64,000 bases of DNA from Bugula neritina (Eukaryota; Bryozoa; Gymnolaemata; Cheilostomatida; Bugulidae), in assembly GCA_964035545.1 (NCBI GenBank), contig OZ037765.1:15308698-15372697 (forward strand), given 5' to 3'. The first letter of the stretch is position 1. Each line of letters starts with the position of its first letter. The notes under the pieces are model-generated. The model did not search any database. It was not told the DNA's origin and was given only the letters and a program-made list of their open reading frames with translations. A program made the translations under genes and the position numbers. Of this stretch, positions 30,401 through 43,200 are shown in pieces.

Positions 30401-31815
30401 CTGAAATATACTGCAACACATTGAAATATACTGCAACATAGTCAAATATAATGCAAGATACTGCAACATTCTGAAATACACTGTGACATACTGAAATACA
30501 CTGCAACATACTGCAACATACTGCAACATACTGCAACATACTGCAACTTACTGCAACATACTGCAACATACTGAAAAACACTGTAACATTATGAATTACA
30601 CTGCAACACATTGAAATATACTGCAACACACTGAAACATACGGCAACATACTGAAACATACTGCAAAACATTGAAATATACTGCAACATACTGAAATATG
30701 CTGTAGTATACTGAAATACACTGCAACACACTGAAGTATACTGTAAAAGACAGAAATATACTGTGACATAGTGAAATATACTGCAAGATACTGCAACATA
30801 CTGAAATACACTGTGACATACTGAGATACACCGCAACACACTGCAACATACTGCAACATACTGAAATACACTGTAACATATTGAAATACGCTGCAGCACA
30901 TTGAAATATACTGCAACACAATGGAAAATACGGCAACATACTGAAATAAACTGCGACACGTTGAAATATACTGCAACATACTGAAACATGCTGTAGCATA
31001 CTGAAATGCACTGCAACACACTGAAGTATACTGTAATATACAGAAATGTACTGTAACATACTGAAACATACTGAAAGCTACTGAAATATACTTCAACATA
31101 CTGAATTATACTGCAACATACTGCAACATACTGAATTACACTGTAACATACTAAAATACACTGCAACACATTGAAATAAACAGCAACATACCTAAATATA
31201 CAATAATATACTGAAATATACTGTAACACATTGAAAAACATTGCAACATACTGAAACATGCTGTAGCACACTGAAATACACTGCAACATCCTGAAATACA
31301 CTGTAAAATACTGAAATACACTGCAACATACTGAAATACACTGTAACCTACTGAAATACACTGCAACATACTACAACATTCTGAAATACACTGGAACATT
31401 ATGAATTACACTGCAACACATTGAAAAATACTGCAACATACCGAAATATATGGTGACCTACAGAAATATGTTGCAAACCACTTAAATATACTGCAACATA
31501 CTGCAACATAATGAAACATACTGTAGCATACTGAAATATACTGCAACATACTGAAATATACTGCAAGATACTGCAACATACTGAAATACACTGTGACATA
31601 TTGAAATACACTGCAACATACTGCAACATTTTGACATACACTGGAACATATTGAAATACACTGCAACAAATTGAATAAACTGCAACACACTGAAGCATAC
31701 GCCAACATACTGAAATTTACTGCGACACATTGAGATATACTGCAACATAGTTAAATATAATGCAAGATACTGCAACATACTGAAATATACTGCGACACAT
31801 GGAAATATACTGCAG
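27481..31815 (+). repeat. Mixed satellite with blocks shared with 20.9-21.8 and 38.9-40.8 kb
   Basis: A patchwork of variant series seen elsewhere. About 28531-29400 matches 20929-21800 at +7602 and 38965-39830 at about -10434. About 29624-30349 matches 40038-40820 at about -10414. An unusual run of seven A monomers in a row, one of them CAACTTACTG, lies near 30504-30573. No gene is seen. Confidence 0.7.
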
Positions 31816-33475
31816 CATACTGAAATATGCTGTAGCACACTGAAATACACTGCAACTCACTGAAATATAGCGTAATATACAGAAATGTACTGTAACATAC
31901 TGAAATATACTGTAACACACTGAAATACAGTGTAAAATACTGAAATATACTGCAACATACTGCAACATACTGAAATACACTGTAACCTACTGATATACAC
32001 TGCAATATACTACAACATACTGAAATACACTGTAACATATTGAAATACGCTGCAACACATTGAAATATACTGCAACATACCGAAATATATGGTAAACTAA
32101 TGAAATATACTGTAACACATTGAAAAATACTGCAACATACTGAAATATACTGTAACACACTGAAATATACTGCAACATACTGAAATACACTGTAACATAC
32201 TGAAATATTCTGCAACAAACTGAAATACACTGTAACATACTGAAATATACTGCAACCTACTGCAACATACTGAAATACACTGGAACATATTGAAATACAC
32301 CACAACACATTGAAATATACTGCAACACACTAAAACATACAGCAACATACTGAAATATACTGAGACCCATGGAGATATACTGCAACATGGTTAAATATAT
32401 TGCAAGGTACTGCAACATACTGAAATACACTCTGACATACTGAAATACACTGCAACATACTGCAACATACTGCAACGTACTGAAATGCACTGCAACACAT
32501 TGAAATAAACCGCAAAATACCTAAATATACGGAATATACTGAAATATACTGTAACACATTGAAAAACATTGCAACATACTGAAACATACTGAAATATGCT
32601 GTAGCACACTGAAATACACCGCAATTCACTGAAATATAGTGTAATATACGGAAATGTACTGTAACATACTGAAATATACTGTAACAGACTGAAATGTACT
32701 GTAACACATTGAAATATACTGCAACATGCTGAAATACACTGTAACATACTGAAATATACTGCAACATACCGCAACAAACCGAAATACACTCCAACATACT
32801 GCAACATACTGAAATACATTGTAACATATCGAAGTACACCGCAACACATTGAAATATACTGCAACATACCCAAATATATGGAAAACTACTGAAATATACT
32901 GTAACACATTGAAACATACTGCAAAATACTAAAATACACTGCAACATATTGAAGTATACTGTAATATATAGAAATGTACTGTAAAATACCTAAACATACG
33001 ACAACATACTAAAAAATATACTGCAACATACTGAATTACACTGCAATATACTGAAATGTATTTCAACATACTGAAACATACCTAAAATTATTGAAATATA
33101 CTGAAATACAGTGTAGGATATTGAAATACACTGCAACAATTTTGAATATACATCAACATACCGAATTATATGGTCACCTACTGAAATATGTTGCAAACTA
33201 CTGAAATATACTGCAACATACTGCAACATAATGAAATATACTATAACACACTGGAATAGACTGCAAAATACTAAAATATACTGTAACATACTGAAACATA
33301 CTGCAACATACCGAAATAACTGTAACATACTGAAACATACTGCAAGATACTGCAATGTACTGAAATACACTGTAACATACTGAAATACACTGCAACATAC
33401 TGCAACATACTGACATACACTGGAACATACTGAAATACACTGCAACATACTACAACATACTGAAATACACTGTAA

Positions 33476-33492
33476 CACAGGATAGTTAAGGG
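33476..33492 (+). repeat. Left terminal inverted repeat, MITE copy 1
   Basis: CACAGGATAGTTAAGGG, the exact reverse complement of 34216-34232. The same 17 bases start copy 2 (36813) and copy 3 (55091). The satellite register stops at 33475. Confidence 0.93.
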
Positions 33493-33822
33493 TATCCTCA
33501 GCAAGAATATCATAAATTTCTCTCAAAATTTAGTTCAGGTTCTTGAATAATATTGCTCTGCGGGTGGCATGCGTGTTGCCTACTTGCAATTGTTTAGCCT
33601 AAGATTAAACTACAACCAATAAGCAGCAACCTCCATTAGGGCTGCGTCATCTATCAACATTCCAATTATGGGTATTACATAAACAAAGCACCAAGCAAGC
33701 TATTCATTATAGCCTGCCAGCTAGCAAGCTTGTAATTATTATGTACGCGCAAATATTTTCTCATCTCTACGTGCTCATTGAAGCGTGAAGCACTGCGCGC
33801 TGCTAATTTACTATGAAAAAAT

Positions 33823-34119
33823 ATGGCATTTTCAGTGTATAAATCACCAATTTGTGGGCAATCTAGAAGAGTTATTGGAAAAAGAAAAAAACTTACCCTG
33901 GAGAAATATCTCAGGATTCCAGCAGTGCAATTTTTATTCAGATATCATGCTTTGCTGCTGAGATATTTTACTGGTACTGAAAAGTCAGCTTTTCAGGCAA
34001 AATTGGCCAAAATTGGGCAGTTTTTTGTCTATAACTTTGCAAAAAAAATTAAAATTGAAATTTCCAAAAAACTTACCCTGGAGAAAAAGAAGATCTACAG
34101 CATAGTTTTTAAATTTTGA
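33823..34119 (+). other. 98-codon open frame in MITE copy 1, probably non-coding
   Basis: ATG to TGA, 98 codons, basic and Lys-rich, with no domain I recognise. The peptide KKLTLEK appears at residues 22-28 and 82-88, which reflects the 180-bp internal repeat falling in frame. The frame stays open in all three copies. Against copy 3, however, I count 13 amino-acid changes and only about three synonymous base changes in 297 bp. That is the pattern of drift and not of a protein under purifying selection. No transposase catalytic signature is visible. I record it because it is the only plus-strand frame of this size here; coding is not supported. Confidence 0.3.
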
Positions 34120-34161
34120 CTCTAGCACAATTAGGTGAGATTTTATTTTACCGCTACTGAA
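33886..34161 (+). repeat. 180-bp-offset internal direct repeat in the MITE
   Basis: ACTTACCCTGGAGAAA occurs at 33891-33906 and 34071-34086, exactly 180 bp apart. A second anchor, ATTTTACTGGTACTGAA at 33965-33981, recurs 180 bp later at 34145-34161 as ATTTTACCGCTACTGAA. In copy 3 the second anchor is perfect at 55546-55562 and 55726-55742. Two separate anchors at one spacing point to an old internal duplication of roughly 95 bp, with the sequence between the anchors strongly diverged. Confidence 0.7.
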
Positions 34162-34215
34162 TTCTTATATGATTACAATGCAAACCTCAGCAAGGCAGTT
34201 GCAGCTAAAAAGTTG

Positions 34216-34232
34216 CCCTTAACTATCCTGTG
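34216..34232 (-). repeat. Right terminal inverted repeat, MITE copy 1
   Basis: CCCTTAACTATCCTGTG, complementary to the left end. It is present at 37553-37569 in copy 2 and 55797-55813 in copy 3. Satellite resumes directly after the two-base duplication. Confidence 0.93.
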
Positions 34233-34234
34233 AA

Positions 34235-36810
34235 CCTACTGAAATATGCTGTAGCACATTCAAATATACTGCAACGTACTGAAATATAATGCAAGTTACT
34301 ACAACATACTGAAATACACTGTGACATACTGAGATACACTGCAACATACTGCAACATACTGCAACATACTGAAATACACTGTAACATATTGAAATACACT
34401 GCAACACCTTGAAATATGTTGCAACACACTGAAAGATACGGCAACATACTGAAATATATTGCGACACATTGAAATATACTGCGCATACTGAAATATGCTG
34501 TAGCATACTGAAATACACTGCAACACACGGAAGCATACTGTAATATACAGAAATGTACTCAAACATACTGAAACATTGGTCAACATACTGAAAAGTACTG
34601 CAACATGCTGAAATACACTGCAACATACTGAAATACACTGTAATATAGTGAATTACACTGCAACATACTGCAACATACTGAAATACGCTGTAACATATTG
34701 AATTACACTGCAATACATTTAAATTTACTGCAACACACTGAAACATACTGCAACATACTGAAATATACTGCAACATATCGAAGTATATTGTAATATACAG
34801 TTATGTATTGTAACATACTGAAACATACTGAAAGCTACTGAAATATACTTCAACATACTGAATTATACTGCAACATACTGCAACATACTGAATTACACTG
34901 TAACATACTGAAATACACTGCAACACATTGAAATAAACAGCAACATACCTAAATATACGATAATATACTGAAATATACTGTAACACATTGAAAAACATTG
35001 CAACATACTGAAACATGCTGTAGCACACTAAAATATACTGCAACACACTGAAACATACGCCAACATACTGAAATCTACTGCAACACATTGGAATAAACTG
35101 CAACATACCTAAATGTACGGTAATATACTGAAATATACTGTTCACATTGAAAAACACTGCAACATACTGAAATATGCTGTAGCACACTGAAATACACTGC
35201 AACTCACTGAAATATAGCGTAATATACAGAAATGTACTGTAACATACTGAAATATACTGTAACACACTGAAATACAGTGTAAAATACTGAAATATACTGC
35301 AACATACTGCAACATACTGAAATACACTGTAACCTACTGATATACACTGCAATATACTACAACATACTGAAATACACTGTAACATATTGAAATACGCTGC
35401 AACACATTGAAATATACTGCAACATACCGAAATATATGGTAAACTAATGAAATATACTGTAACACATTGAAAAATACTGCAACATACTGAAATATACTGT
35501 AACACACTGAAATATACTGCAACATACTGAAATACACTGTAACATACTGAAATATTCTGCAACAAACTGAAATACACTGTAACATACTGAAATATACTGC
35601 AACCTACTGCAACATACTGAAATACACTGGAACATATTGAAATACACTACAACACATTGAAATATACTGCAACACACTAAAACATACAGCAACATACTGA
35701 AATATACTGAGACCCATTGAGATATACTGCAACATGGTTAAATATAATGCAAGGTACTGCAACATACTGAAATACACTCTGACATACTGAAATACACTGC
35801 AACATACTGCAACGTACTGAAATGCACTGCAACACATTGAAATAAACCGCAAAATACCTAAATATACGGAATATACTGAAATATACTGTAACACATTGAA
35901 AAACTTTGCAACATACTGAAACATACTGAAATATGCTGTAGCACACTGAAATACACCGCAATTCACTGAAATATAGTGTAATATACGGAAATGTACTGTA
36001 ACATACTGAAATATACTGTAACAGACTGAAATGTACTGTAACACATTGAAATATACTGCAACATGCTGAAATACACTGTAACATACTGAAATATACTGCA
36101 ACATACCGCAACAAACCGAAATACACTCCAACATACTACAACATACTGAAATACATTGTAACATATCGAAGTACACCGCAACACATTGAAATATACTGCA
36201 ACATACCCAAATATATGGAAAACTACTGAAATATACTGTAACACATTGAAACATACTGCAAAATACTAAAATACACTGCAACACATTGAAGTATACTGTA
36301 ATATATAGAAATGTACTGTAAAATACCTAAACATACGACAACATACTAAAAAATATACTGCAACATACTGAATTACACTGCAATATACTGAAATGTACTT
36401 CAACATACTGAAACATACCTAAAATTATTGAAATATACTGAAATACAGTGTAGGATATTGAAATACACTGCAACAATTTTGAATATACATCAACATACCG
36501 AATTATATGGTCACCTACTGAAATATGTTGCAAACTACTGAAATATACTGCAACATACTGCAACATAATGAAATATACTATAACACACTGGAATAAACTG
36601 CAAAATACTAAAATATACTGTAACATACTGAAACATACTGCAACATACCGAAATAACTGTAACATACTGAAACATACTGCAAGATACTGCAATGTACTGA
36701 AATACACTGTAACATACTGAAATACACTGCAACATACTGCAACATACTGACATACACTGGAACATACTGAAATACACTGCAACATACTACAACATACTGA
36801 AATACACTGT
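34235..36810 (+). repeat. Ten-base-monomer satellite, second block
   Basis: Satellite of the same type and orientation, lying between MITE copies 1 and 2. It resumes in the A/B monomer pattern directly after the right-hand target duplication of copy 1 and runs to the left-hand duplication of copy 2. It holds the end of the first 3.3-kb duplicate, a junction of about 130 bp near 35030-35162, and the start of the second duplicate. No gene is seen. Confidence 0.97.
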
Positions 36811-36812
36811 AA

Positions 36813-37569
36813 CACAGGATAGTTAAGGGTATCCTCAGCAAGAATATCATAAATTTCTCTCAAAATTTAGTTCAGGTTCTTGAATAATATTGCTCTGCGG
36901 GTGGCATGCGTGTTGCCTACTTGCAATTGTTTAGCCTAAGATTAAACTACAACCAATAAGCAGCAACCTCCATTAGGGCTGCGTCATCTATCAACATTCC
37001 AATTATGGGTATTACATAAACAAAGCACCAAGCAAGCTATTCATTATAGCCTGCCAGCTAGCAAGCTTGTAATTATTATGTACGCGCCAATATTTTCTCA
37101 TCTCTACGTGCTCATTGAAGCGTGAAGCACTGCGCGCTGCTAATTTACTATGAAAAAATATGGCATTTTCAGTGTATAAATCACCAATTTGTGGGCAATC
37201 TAGAAGAGTTATTGGAAAAAGAAAAAAACTTACCCTGGAGAAATATCTCAGGACTCCAGCAGTGCAATTTTTATTCAGATATCATGCTTTGCTGCTGAGA
37301 TATTTTACTGGTACTGAAAAGTCAGCTTTTCAGGCAAAATTGGCCAAAATTGGGCAGTTTTTTGTCTATAACTTTGCAAAAAAAATTAAAATTGAAATTT
37401 CCAAAAAACTTACCCTGGAGAAAAAGAAGATCTACAGCATAGTTTTTAAATTTTGACTCTAGCACAATTAGGTGAGATTTTATTTTACCGCTACTGAATT
37501 CTTATATGATTACAATGCAAACCTCAACAAGGCAGTTGCAGCTAAAAGGTTGCCCTTAACTATCCTGTG
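36813..37569. mobile_element. Unclassified MITE-like element, copy 2 (757 bp)
   Basis: Lies exactly 3337 bp after copy 1 and has the same inverted ends (36813-36829, 37553-37569) and the same AA duplication (36811-36812, 37570-37571). It differs from copy 1 at four bases: GCGCC instead of GCGCA near 37088, ACTCC instead of ATTCC near 37254, CCTCAACAAG in the right subterminal decamer, and AAAAGG instead of AAAAAG near 37548. Satellite on both sides is duplicated with it, so this copy arose by segmental duplication and not by its own transposition. Confidence 0.88.
37160..37456 (+). other. 98-codon open frame in MITE copy 2, probably non-coding
   Basis: Counterpart of the frame in copy 1. One amino-acid difference (Ile32 to Thr) results from a single base change. 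It was carried along with the 3.3-kb duplication and is therefore no independent evidence for coding. Confidence 0.3.
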
Positions 37570-38366
37570 AACCTACTGAAATATGCTGTAGCACATTCAA
37601 ATATACTGCAACGTACTGAAATATAATGCAAGTTACTACAACATACTGAAATACACTGTGACATACTGAGATACACTGCAACATACTGCAACATACTGCA
37701 ACATACTGAAATACACTGTAACATATTGAAATACACTGCAACACCTTGAAATATGTTGCAACACACTGAAAGATACGGCAACATACTGAAATATACTGCG
37801 ATACATTGAAATATACTGCGCATACTGAAATATGCTGTAGCATACTGAAATACACTGCAACACACGGAAGCATACTGTAATATACAGAAATGTACTCAAA
37901 CATACTGAAACATTGGTTAACATACTGAATTGTACTGCAACATGCTGAAATACACTGCAACATACTGAAATACACTGTAATATACTGAATTACACTGCAA
38001 CATACTGCAACATACTGAAATACGCTGTAACATATTGAATTACACTGCAATACATTTAAATTTACTGCAACACACTGAAACATACTGCAACATACTGAAA
38101 TATACTGCAACATATCGAAGTATATTGTAATATACAGTTATGTATTGTAACATACTGAAACATACTGAAAGCTACTGAAATATACTTCAACATACTGAAT
38201 TATACTGCAACATACTGCAACATACTGAATTACACTGTAACATACTGAAATACACTGCAACACATTGAAATAAACAGCAACATACCTAAATATACGATAA
38301 TATACTGAAATATACTGTAACACATTGAAAAACATTGCAACATACTGAAACATGCTGTAGCACACT

Positions 38367-40232
38367 GAAATACACTGCAACATACTGAAATACACTGTAA
38401 CATACTGAAATATTCTGCAACAAACTGAAATACACTGTAACATACTGAAATATACTGCAACCTACTGCAACATACTGAAATACACTGGAACATTATGAAT
38501 TACACTGCAACACATTGAAAAATACTGCAACATACCGAAATATATGGTGACCTACTGAAATATGTTGCAAACCACTTAAATATACTGCAACATGCTGCAA
38601 CATAATGAAATATACTGTAACATACTGAAATATACTGCAACATACTGAAATATACTGCAAGATGCTGCAACATACTGAAATACACTGTGACATATTGAAA
38701 TACACTGCAATATACTGCAACATTTTGACATACACTGGAACATATTGAAATACACTGCAACAAATTGAATAAACTGCAACACACTGAAGCATACGCCAAC
38801 ATACTGAAATTTACTGCGACACATTGAGATATACTGCAACATAGTTAAATATAAGGCAAGATACTGCAACATACTGAAATACACTCTGACATACTGAAAT
38901 ACACTGCAACATACTGCAACATACTGAAATACACTGACACACATTGAAATGAACCGCAACATACTTAAATATACAGTAACATACTGAAATATACTGTAAC
39001 ACATTGAAAAACATTGCAACATACTGAAACATACTGAAATATGCTGTAGCACACTGAAATACACCGCAATTCACTGAAAAATAGTGTAATATACGGAAAT
39101 GTACCGTAACATACTGAAATATACTGTAACAGACTGAAATGTACTGTAACACACTGAAATATACTACAACATGCTAAAATACACTATAACATACTGAAAT
39201 ATACTGCAACATACTACAACATACTGAAATACACTGTAACATATTGAAATACACCGCAACACATTGAAATATACTGCAACATACCGAAATATATGGCAAA
39301 CTACTGAAATATACTGTAACACATTGAAACATACCGCAAAATACTAAAATACACTGTAACACACTGAAGTATACTGTAATATATAGAAATGTACTGTAAA
39401 ATACTTAACCATACGACAACATACTAAAAAATATACTGCAACATACTGAATTACACTGAGTTATACTGAAATATACTTCAACATACTGAAACATACCTAA
39501 AAATATTGAAATTAACTGAAATACACTGTAACATACTGAAATACACTGCAACATACTGCAACATACTGACATATTCTGGAACATACTGAAGTACACTGCA
39601 ACATACTACAACATACTGAAATAAACTGTAACCTATTGAAATATGCTGTAGCACACTGAAATACACTGCAACATACTGCAACATGCTGCAACATACTGAA
39701 ATACACTGCAACACATTGAAATAAACCGCAACATACCTAAATATACGGTAATATACTGAAATATACTGTAACACATTGAAAAACATTGCAACATACTGCA
39801 ACATACCGAATTACGCTCCAACACATTGAAAGATAATGCAAAATACTGAAGCATACGGCAACATACTGAACTATACTGCAACACATTGAAAGATACTGCA
39901 ACATACTGAAATATGCTGTAGAATACTGAAATACACTGCAACACACTGAAGTATACTGTAATATAAAGAACTGTACTGTAAAACACTGAAACATACGACA
40001 ACCTAAAGAAATATACTGCAACATACTGAAATATACTTCAACATACTGAAACATACCTAAAAAAATTGAAATATACTGCAAGATACTGCAACATACTGAA
40101 ATACACTGTGACATACTGAAATACACTGCAACATACTGCAACATACTGACACACACTGGAACATATTGAAATACACTGCAACAAATTGAAATAAAGTGCA
40201 ACACACTGAAACATACGCCAACATACTGAAAT
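38367..40232 (+). repeat. Satellite block shared with 28.5-30.4 and 49.4-50.3 kb
   Basis: The series of variants between about 38965 and 40230 follows that at 28531-29820 (offset about 10434) and, in part, 49464-50300. Shared rare marks include ACTTAACCATACGACAAC near 39402 and the ACCTAAAAAxATTG monomers near 39493 and 40056. No gene is seen. Confidence 0.65.
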
Positions 40233-43200
40233 ATACCGCAACACATTGGAATAAACTGCAACATACCTAAATATACGGTAATATACTGAAATATACTGTT
40301 CACATTGAAAAACACTGCAACATACTGAAATATGCTGTTGCACACTGAAATACACTGCAACTCACTGAAATATAGTGTAATATATAGAAATGTACTGTAA
40401 CATACTGAAATATACTGTAACATACTGGAATACACTGTAGCATATTGAAATACACTGCAACACCTTGAAATATACTGCAACACACTGAAAGATACGGCAA
40501 CATACCGAAATATACCGCGACACATTGAAATATACTGCAGCATACTGAAATATGCTGTAGCATACTGAAACATACTGTAACACACTGAAATATACAGCAA
40601 CATACTGAAATACATTGTAACATACTGAAATATACTGCAACATACTGAAATACACTGTAACATACTGCAACATACTGCAACATACTGCAACATACTGAAA
40701 TACACTGTAACATACTGAAATACACTGCGACATACTGCAACATACTGAAATACACTGGAACATATTGAAACACACTACATTACTTTGAAATATACTGCAA
40801 CACACTGAAACATACAGCAACGTACTGAAATATACTGCGACACATTGAAATATATGGCAATATAGTTAAATATAATGCAAGATACTGCAACATTCTGAAA
40901 TACACTGTGACATACTGAAATACACTGCAACATACTGCGACATACTGCGACATACTGCAACATACTGAAATACACTGTAACATATTGAAGTGCACTGCAA
41001 CACATTGAAATATTCTGCAACACACTGAAACATATGGCAACATACTGAAATATACTGCAACACATTGAAATGTACTGCAACATAGTCAAATATAATGCAA
41101 GATACTGCAACATTCTGAAATACACTGTGACATACTGAAATACACTGCAACATACTGCAACATACTGCAACATACTGCAACATACTGCAACATACTGAAA
41201 AACATTGAAATATACTGCAACATACTGAAATATTCTGTAGTATACTGAAATACACTGCAACACACTGAAGTATACTGTAAAAGACAGAAATATACTGTGA
41301 CATTATGAAATATACTGCAAGATACTGCAACATGCTGAAATACACTGTGACATACTGAGATACACTGCAACACACTGCAACATACTGCAACATACTGAAA
41401 TACACTGTAACATATTGAAATACGCTGCAACACATTGAAATATACTGCAACACAATGGAAAATACGGCAACATACTGAAATAAACTGCGACACATTGAAA
41501 TATACTGCAACATACTGAAACATGCTGTAGCATACTGAAATACACTGCAACACACTGAAGTATACTGTAATATACAGAAATGTACTGTAACATACTGAAA
41601 CATACGTCAACATACTGAAATGTACTGCAACATGCTGAACTATACTGCAGCATACCGAAAAACACTGTAATATACTGAAAAAAACTGCAACATACTGAAA
41701 TAAGCTGTAACATATTGAAATACACTGCAACATATTGTAATATACTGCAACATACTGAATCATACGGCAACATACTGAAATATACTGCAACACATTGAAA
41801 TATACTGCAACATACTGAAATATGCTGTAGCATACTGAAATACATTGCAACACACTGAAGCATACTGTAATATGCAGAAACGCACTGCAACATACTGAAA
41901 TATATCGAAACAAACCGAAATTTATGGTATACTGAAATATGTTGCAAACTACTAAAATATACTGCAACATACCGAAAAATACTGCAACTGTGCAATATAA
42001 TGAAATATACTGCAAAGATACTGAAATATACCGCAACAATTTAAAAGTTACTGTATGGTACTGAAATATACTGAAACACACTACAACATACTGCAACATA
42101 CTGCAACATACTGAAATACACTGTAACATCTTGAAATACACTGCAACACCTTGAAATATACTGCAACACACTGAAAGATATGGCAACATACTGAAATATA
42201 CTGCGACACATGGAAATACACTGCAGCATACTGAAATATGCTGTAGCATACTGAAATACACTGCAACACACTGAAGTATACTGTATTATACAGAAATGTA
42301 CTCAAACATACTGAAACATTAGTCAACATACTGAAACGTACTGCAACATGCTGAAATATACTGCAACATACTGAAATACACTGTAATATACTGAATTACA
42401 CTGCAACATACTGCAACATACTGAAATACGCTGTAACATGTTGAATTACACTGCAATACATTGAAATATACTGCAGCATACTGAATCATACGGCAACATA
42501 CTGAAATATACTGCAACATACTGAAACATACTGAAATATATTGGAAACATGTATACCGAAACATACGGCAACATAATGAAATATACTGTATTACACTGAA
42601 ATATACAGCATAATACTGAATTATGTTGTAACATACTGAAACATACTGCAACATACTGAAATATACTTCAACGTACTAAAACATACTGCAACATACTGCA
42701 ACATACTAAAATACACTGTAACATACTGAAATACACTGCAACACATTGGAATAAACTGCAACATACCTAAATATACGGTAATATACTGAAATACACTGTT
42801 CACATTGAAAAACACTGCAACATACTGAAATATGCTGTAGCACACTGAAATACACTGCAATTCACTGAAATATAGTTTAAAATACGAAAATGTACTGTGA
42901 CATACTGAAATATACTGTAACACACTAAAATATACTGCAACATACTGAAATACACTGTAAAATACTGAAATATACTGCAACATACGGCAACATACTGAAA
43001 TACACTGTAAGCTACTGAGATACACTGCAATATACTACAACATACTGAAGTACACTGTAGGATATTGAAAAACACTGCAATAAGTTGGAATATACCGCAA
43101 CATACCGAAATATATGGTAACCTACTCAAATAGGTTGCAAACCACGTAAATATACTGCAACATACTGCAACATAATGAAATATACTGTAACACACTGAAA

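Larger units (their letters stand above)
1..33473 (+). repeat. Ten-base-monomer satellite, first block
   Basis: A continuous tandem array of ten-base monomers. Two classes dominate: A (CAACATACTG, with variants TAACATACTG, CAACACATTG, CAGCATACTG, TAGCACACTG) and B (AAATACACTG, with AAATATACTG, AAATATGCTG, AAGTATACTG). They mostly alternate to give a 20-bp dimer, with frequent AAB runs. Nearly every monomer ends in TG, usually CTG. Orientation is constant and composition strongly asymmetric: the consensus dimer has 9 A, 5 C, 4 T and 2 G. No gene-like segment interrupts the block. Long minus-strand open frames follow from the monomer lacking TTA, CTA and TCA on the plus strand. A role in heterochromatin or a centromere is inference only. 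The block begins before base 1. Confidence 0.97.
33476..34232. mobile_element. Unclassified MITE-like element, copy 1 (757 bp)
   Basis: Non-satellite DNA bounded by perfect 17-bp inverted ends: CACAGGATAGTTAAGGG at 33476-33492 and its complement at 34216-34232. AA at 33474-33475 is repeated at 34233-34234. The MITE-free paralogue near 27136 reads straight through with one AA, so a two-base target duplication is supported. Inside are a decamer CCTCAGCAAG repeated directly near both ends (33496-33505, 34185-34194) and two sequence anchors repeated at exactly 180 bp. No transposase-like reading frame is present, so it would need proteins supplied elsewhere. Two-base duplications are known for some eukaryotic DNA transposon groups, but I cannot assign a superfamily. 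Confidence 0.88.
31816..35029 (+). repeat. 3.3-kb segmental duplicate carrying MITE copy 1
   Basis: Matches 35163-38366 at +3347, changing to +3337 after one A monomer is lost in the second copy near 35800. The duplicate includes satellite on both sides of the MITE and the MITE itself, so element and flank moved together. Similarity ends at 35029, where this copy reads TAGCACACTA and the other TAGCACACTG before different monomer series follow. Confidence 0.85.
35163..38366 (+). repeat. 3.3-kb segmental duplicate carrying MITE copy 2
   Basis: Second member of the pair. In the 757-bp MITE only four base differences from copy 1 were counted, about 0.5%. Just past its end, about 38395-38490 again resembles 35535-35636, which looks like the beginning of a third, truncated copy without the MITE. 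Confidence 0.85.

Noticed and set aside
1-33473. CRISPR array
   Set aside because: There are no unique spacers between conserved repeats. Units are contiguous ten-base monomers, and no cas-like gene is present.
33476-33526. Minus-strand frame reading MREIYDILAEDTLNYP at the left end of the MITE and running into the satellite (also in copies 2 and 3)
   Set aside because: The peptide is simply the inverted end plus subterminal DNA fused to satellite translation. Copies 1 and 2 have a stop just upstream that copy 3 lacks. No domain is recognisable over this length.
33823-34119. 98-codon frame as a transposase or accessory protein
   Set aside because: Too short for a transposase, no acidic catalytic residues in a recognisable arrangement, and substitutions between copies look neutral.
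33476-34232. Tc1/mariner-type element with a TA target duplication
   Set aside because: The two bases flanking the inverted ends are AA (copies 1/2) and AC (copy 3), and the empty sites contain no TA at those points.
36813-37569. MITE copy 2 as an independent insertion event
   Set aside because: It shares site, two-base duplication and more than a kilobase of flanking satellite on either side with copy 1 at a constant 3337-bp offset. Segmental duplication explains it.
41985-42065. tRNA or small RNA gene in the phase-broken island
   Set aside because: No cloverleaf arms, no conserved A- or B-box, and the island decomposes mostly into degenerate satellite monomers.
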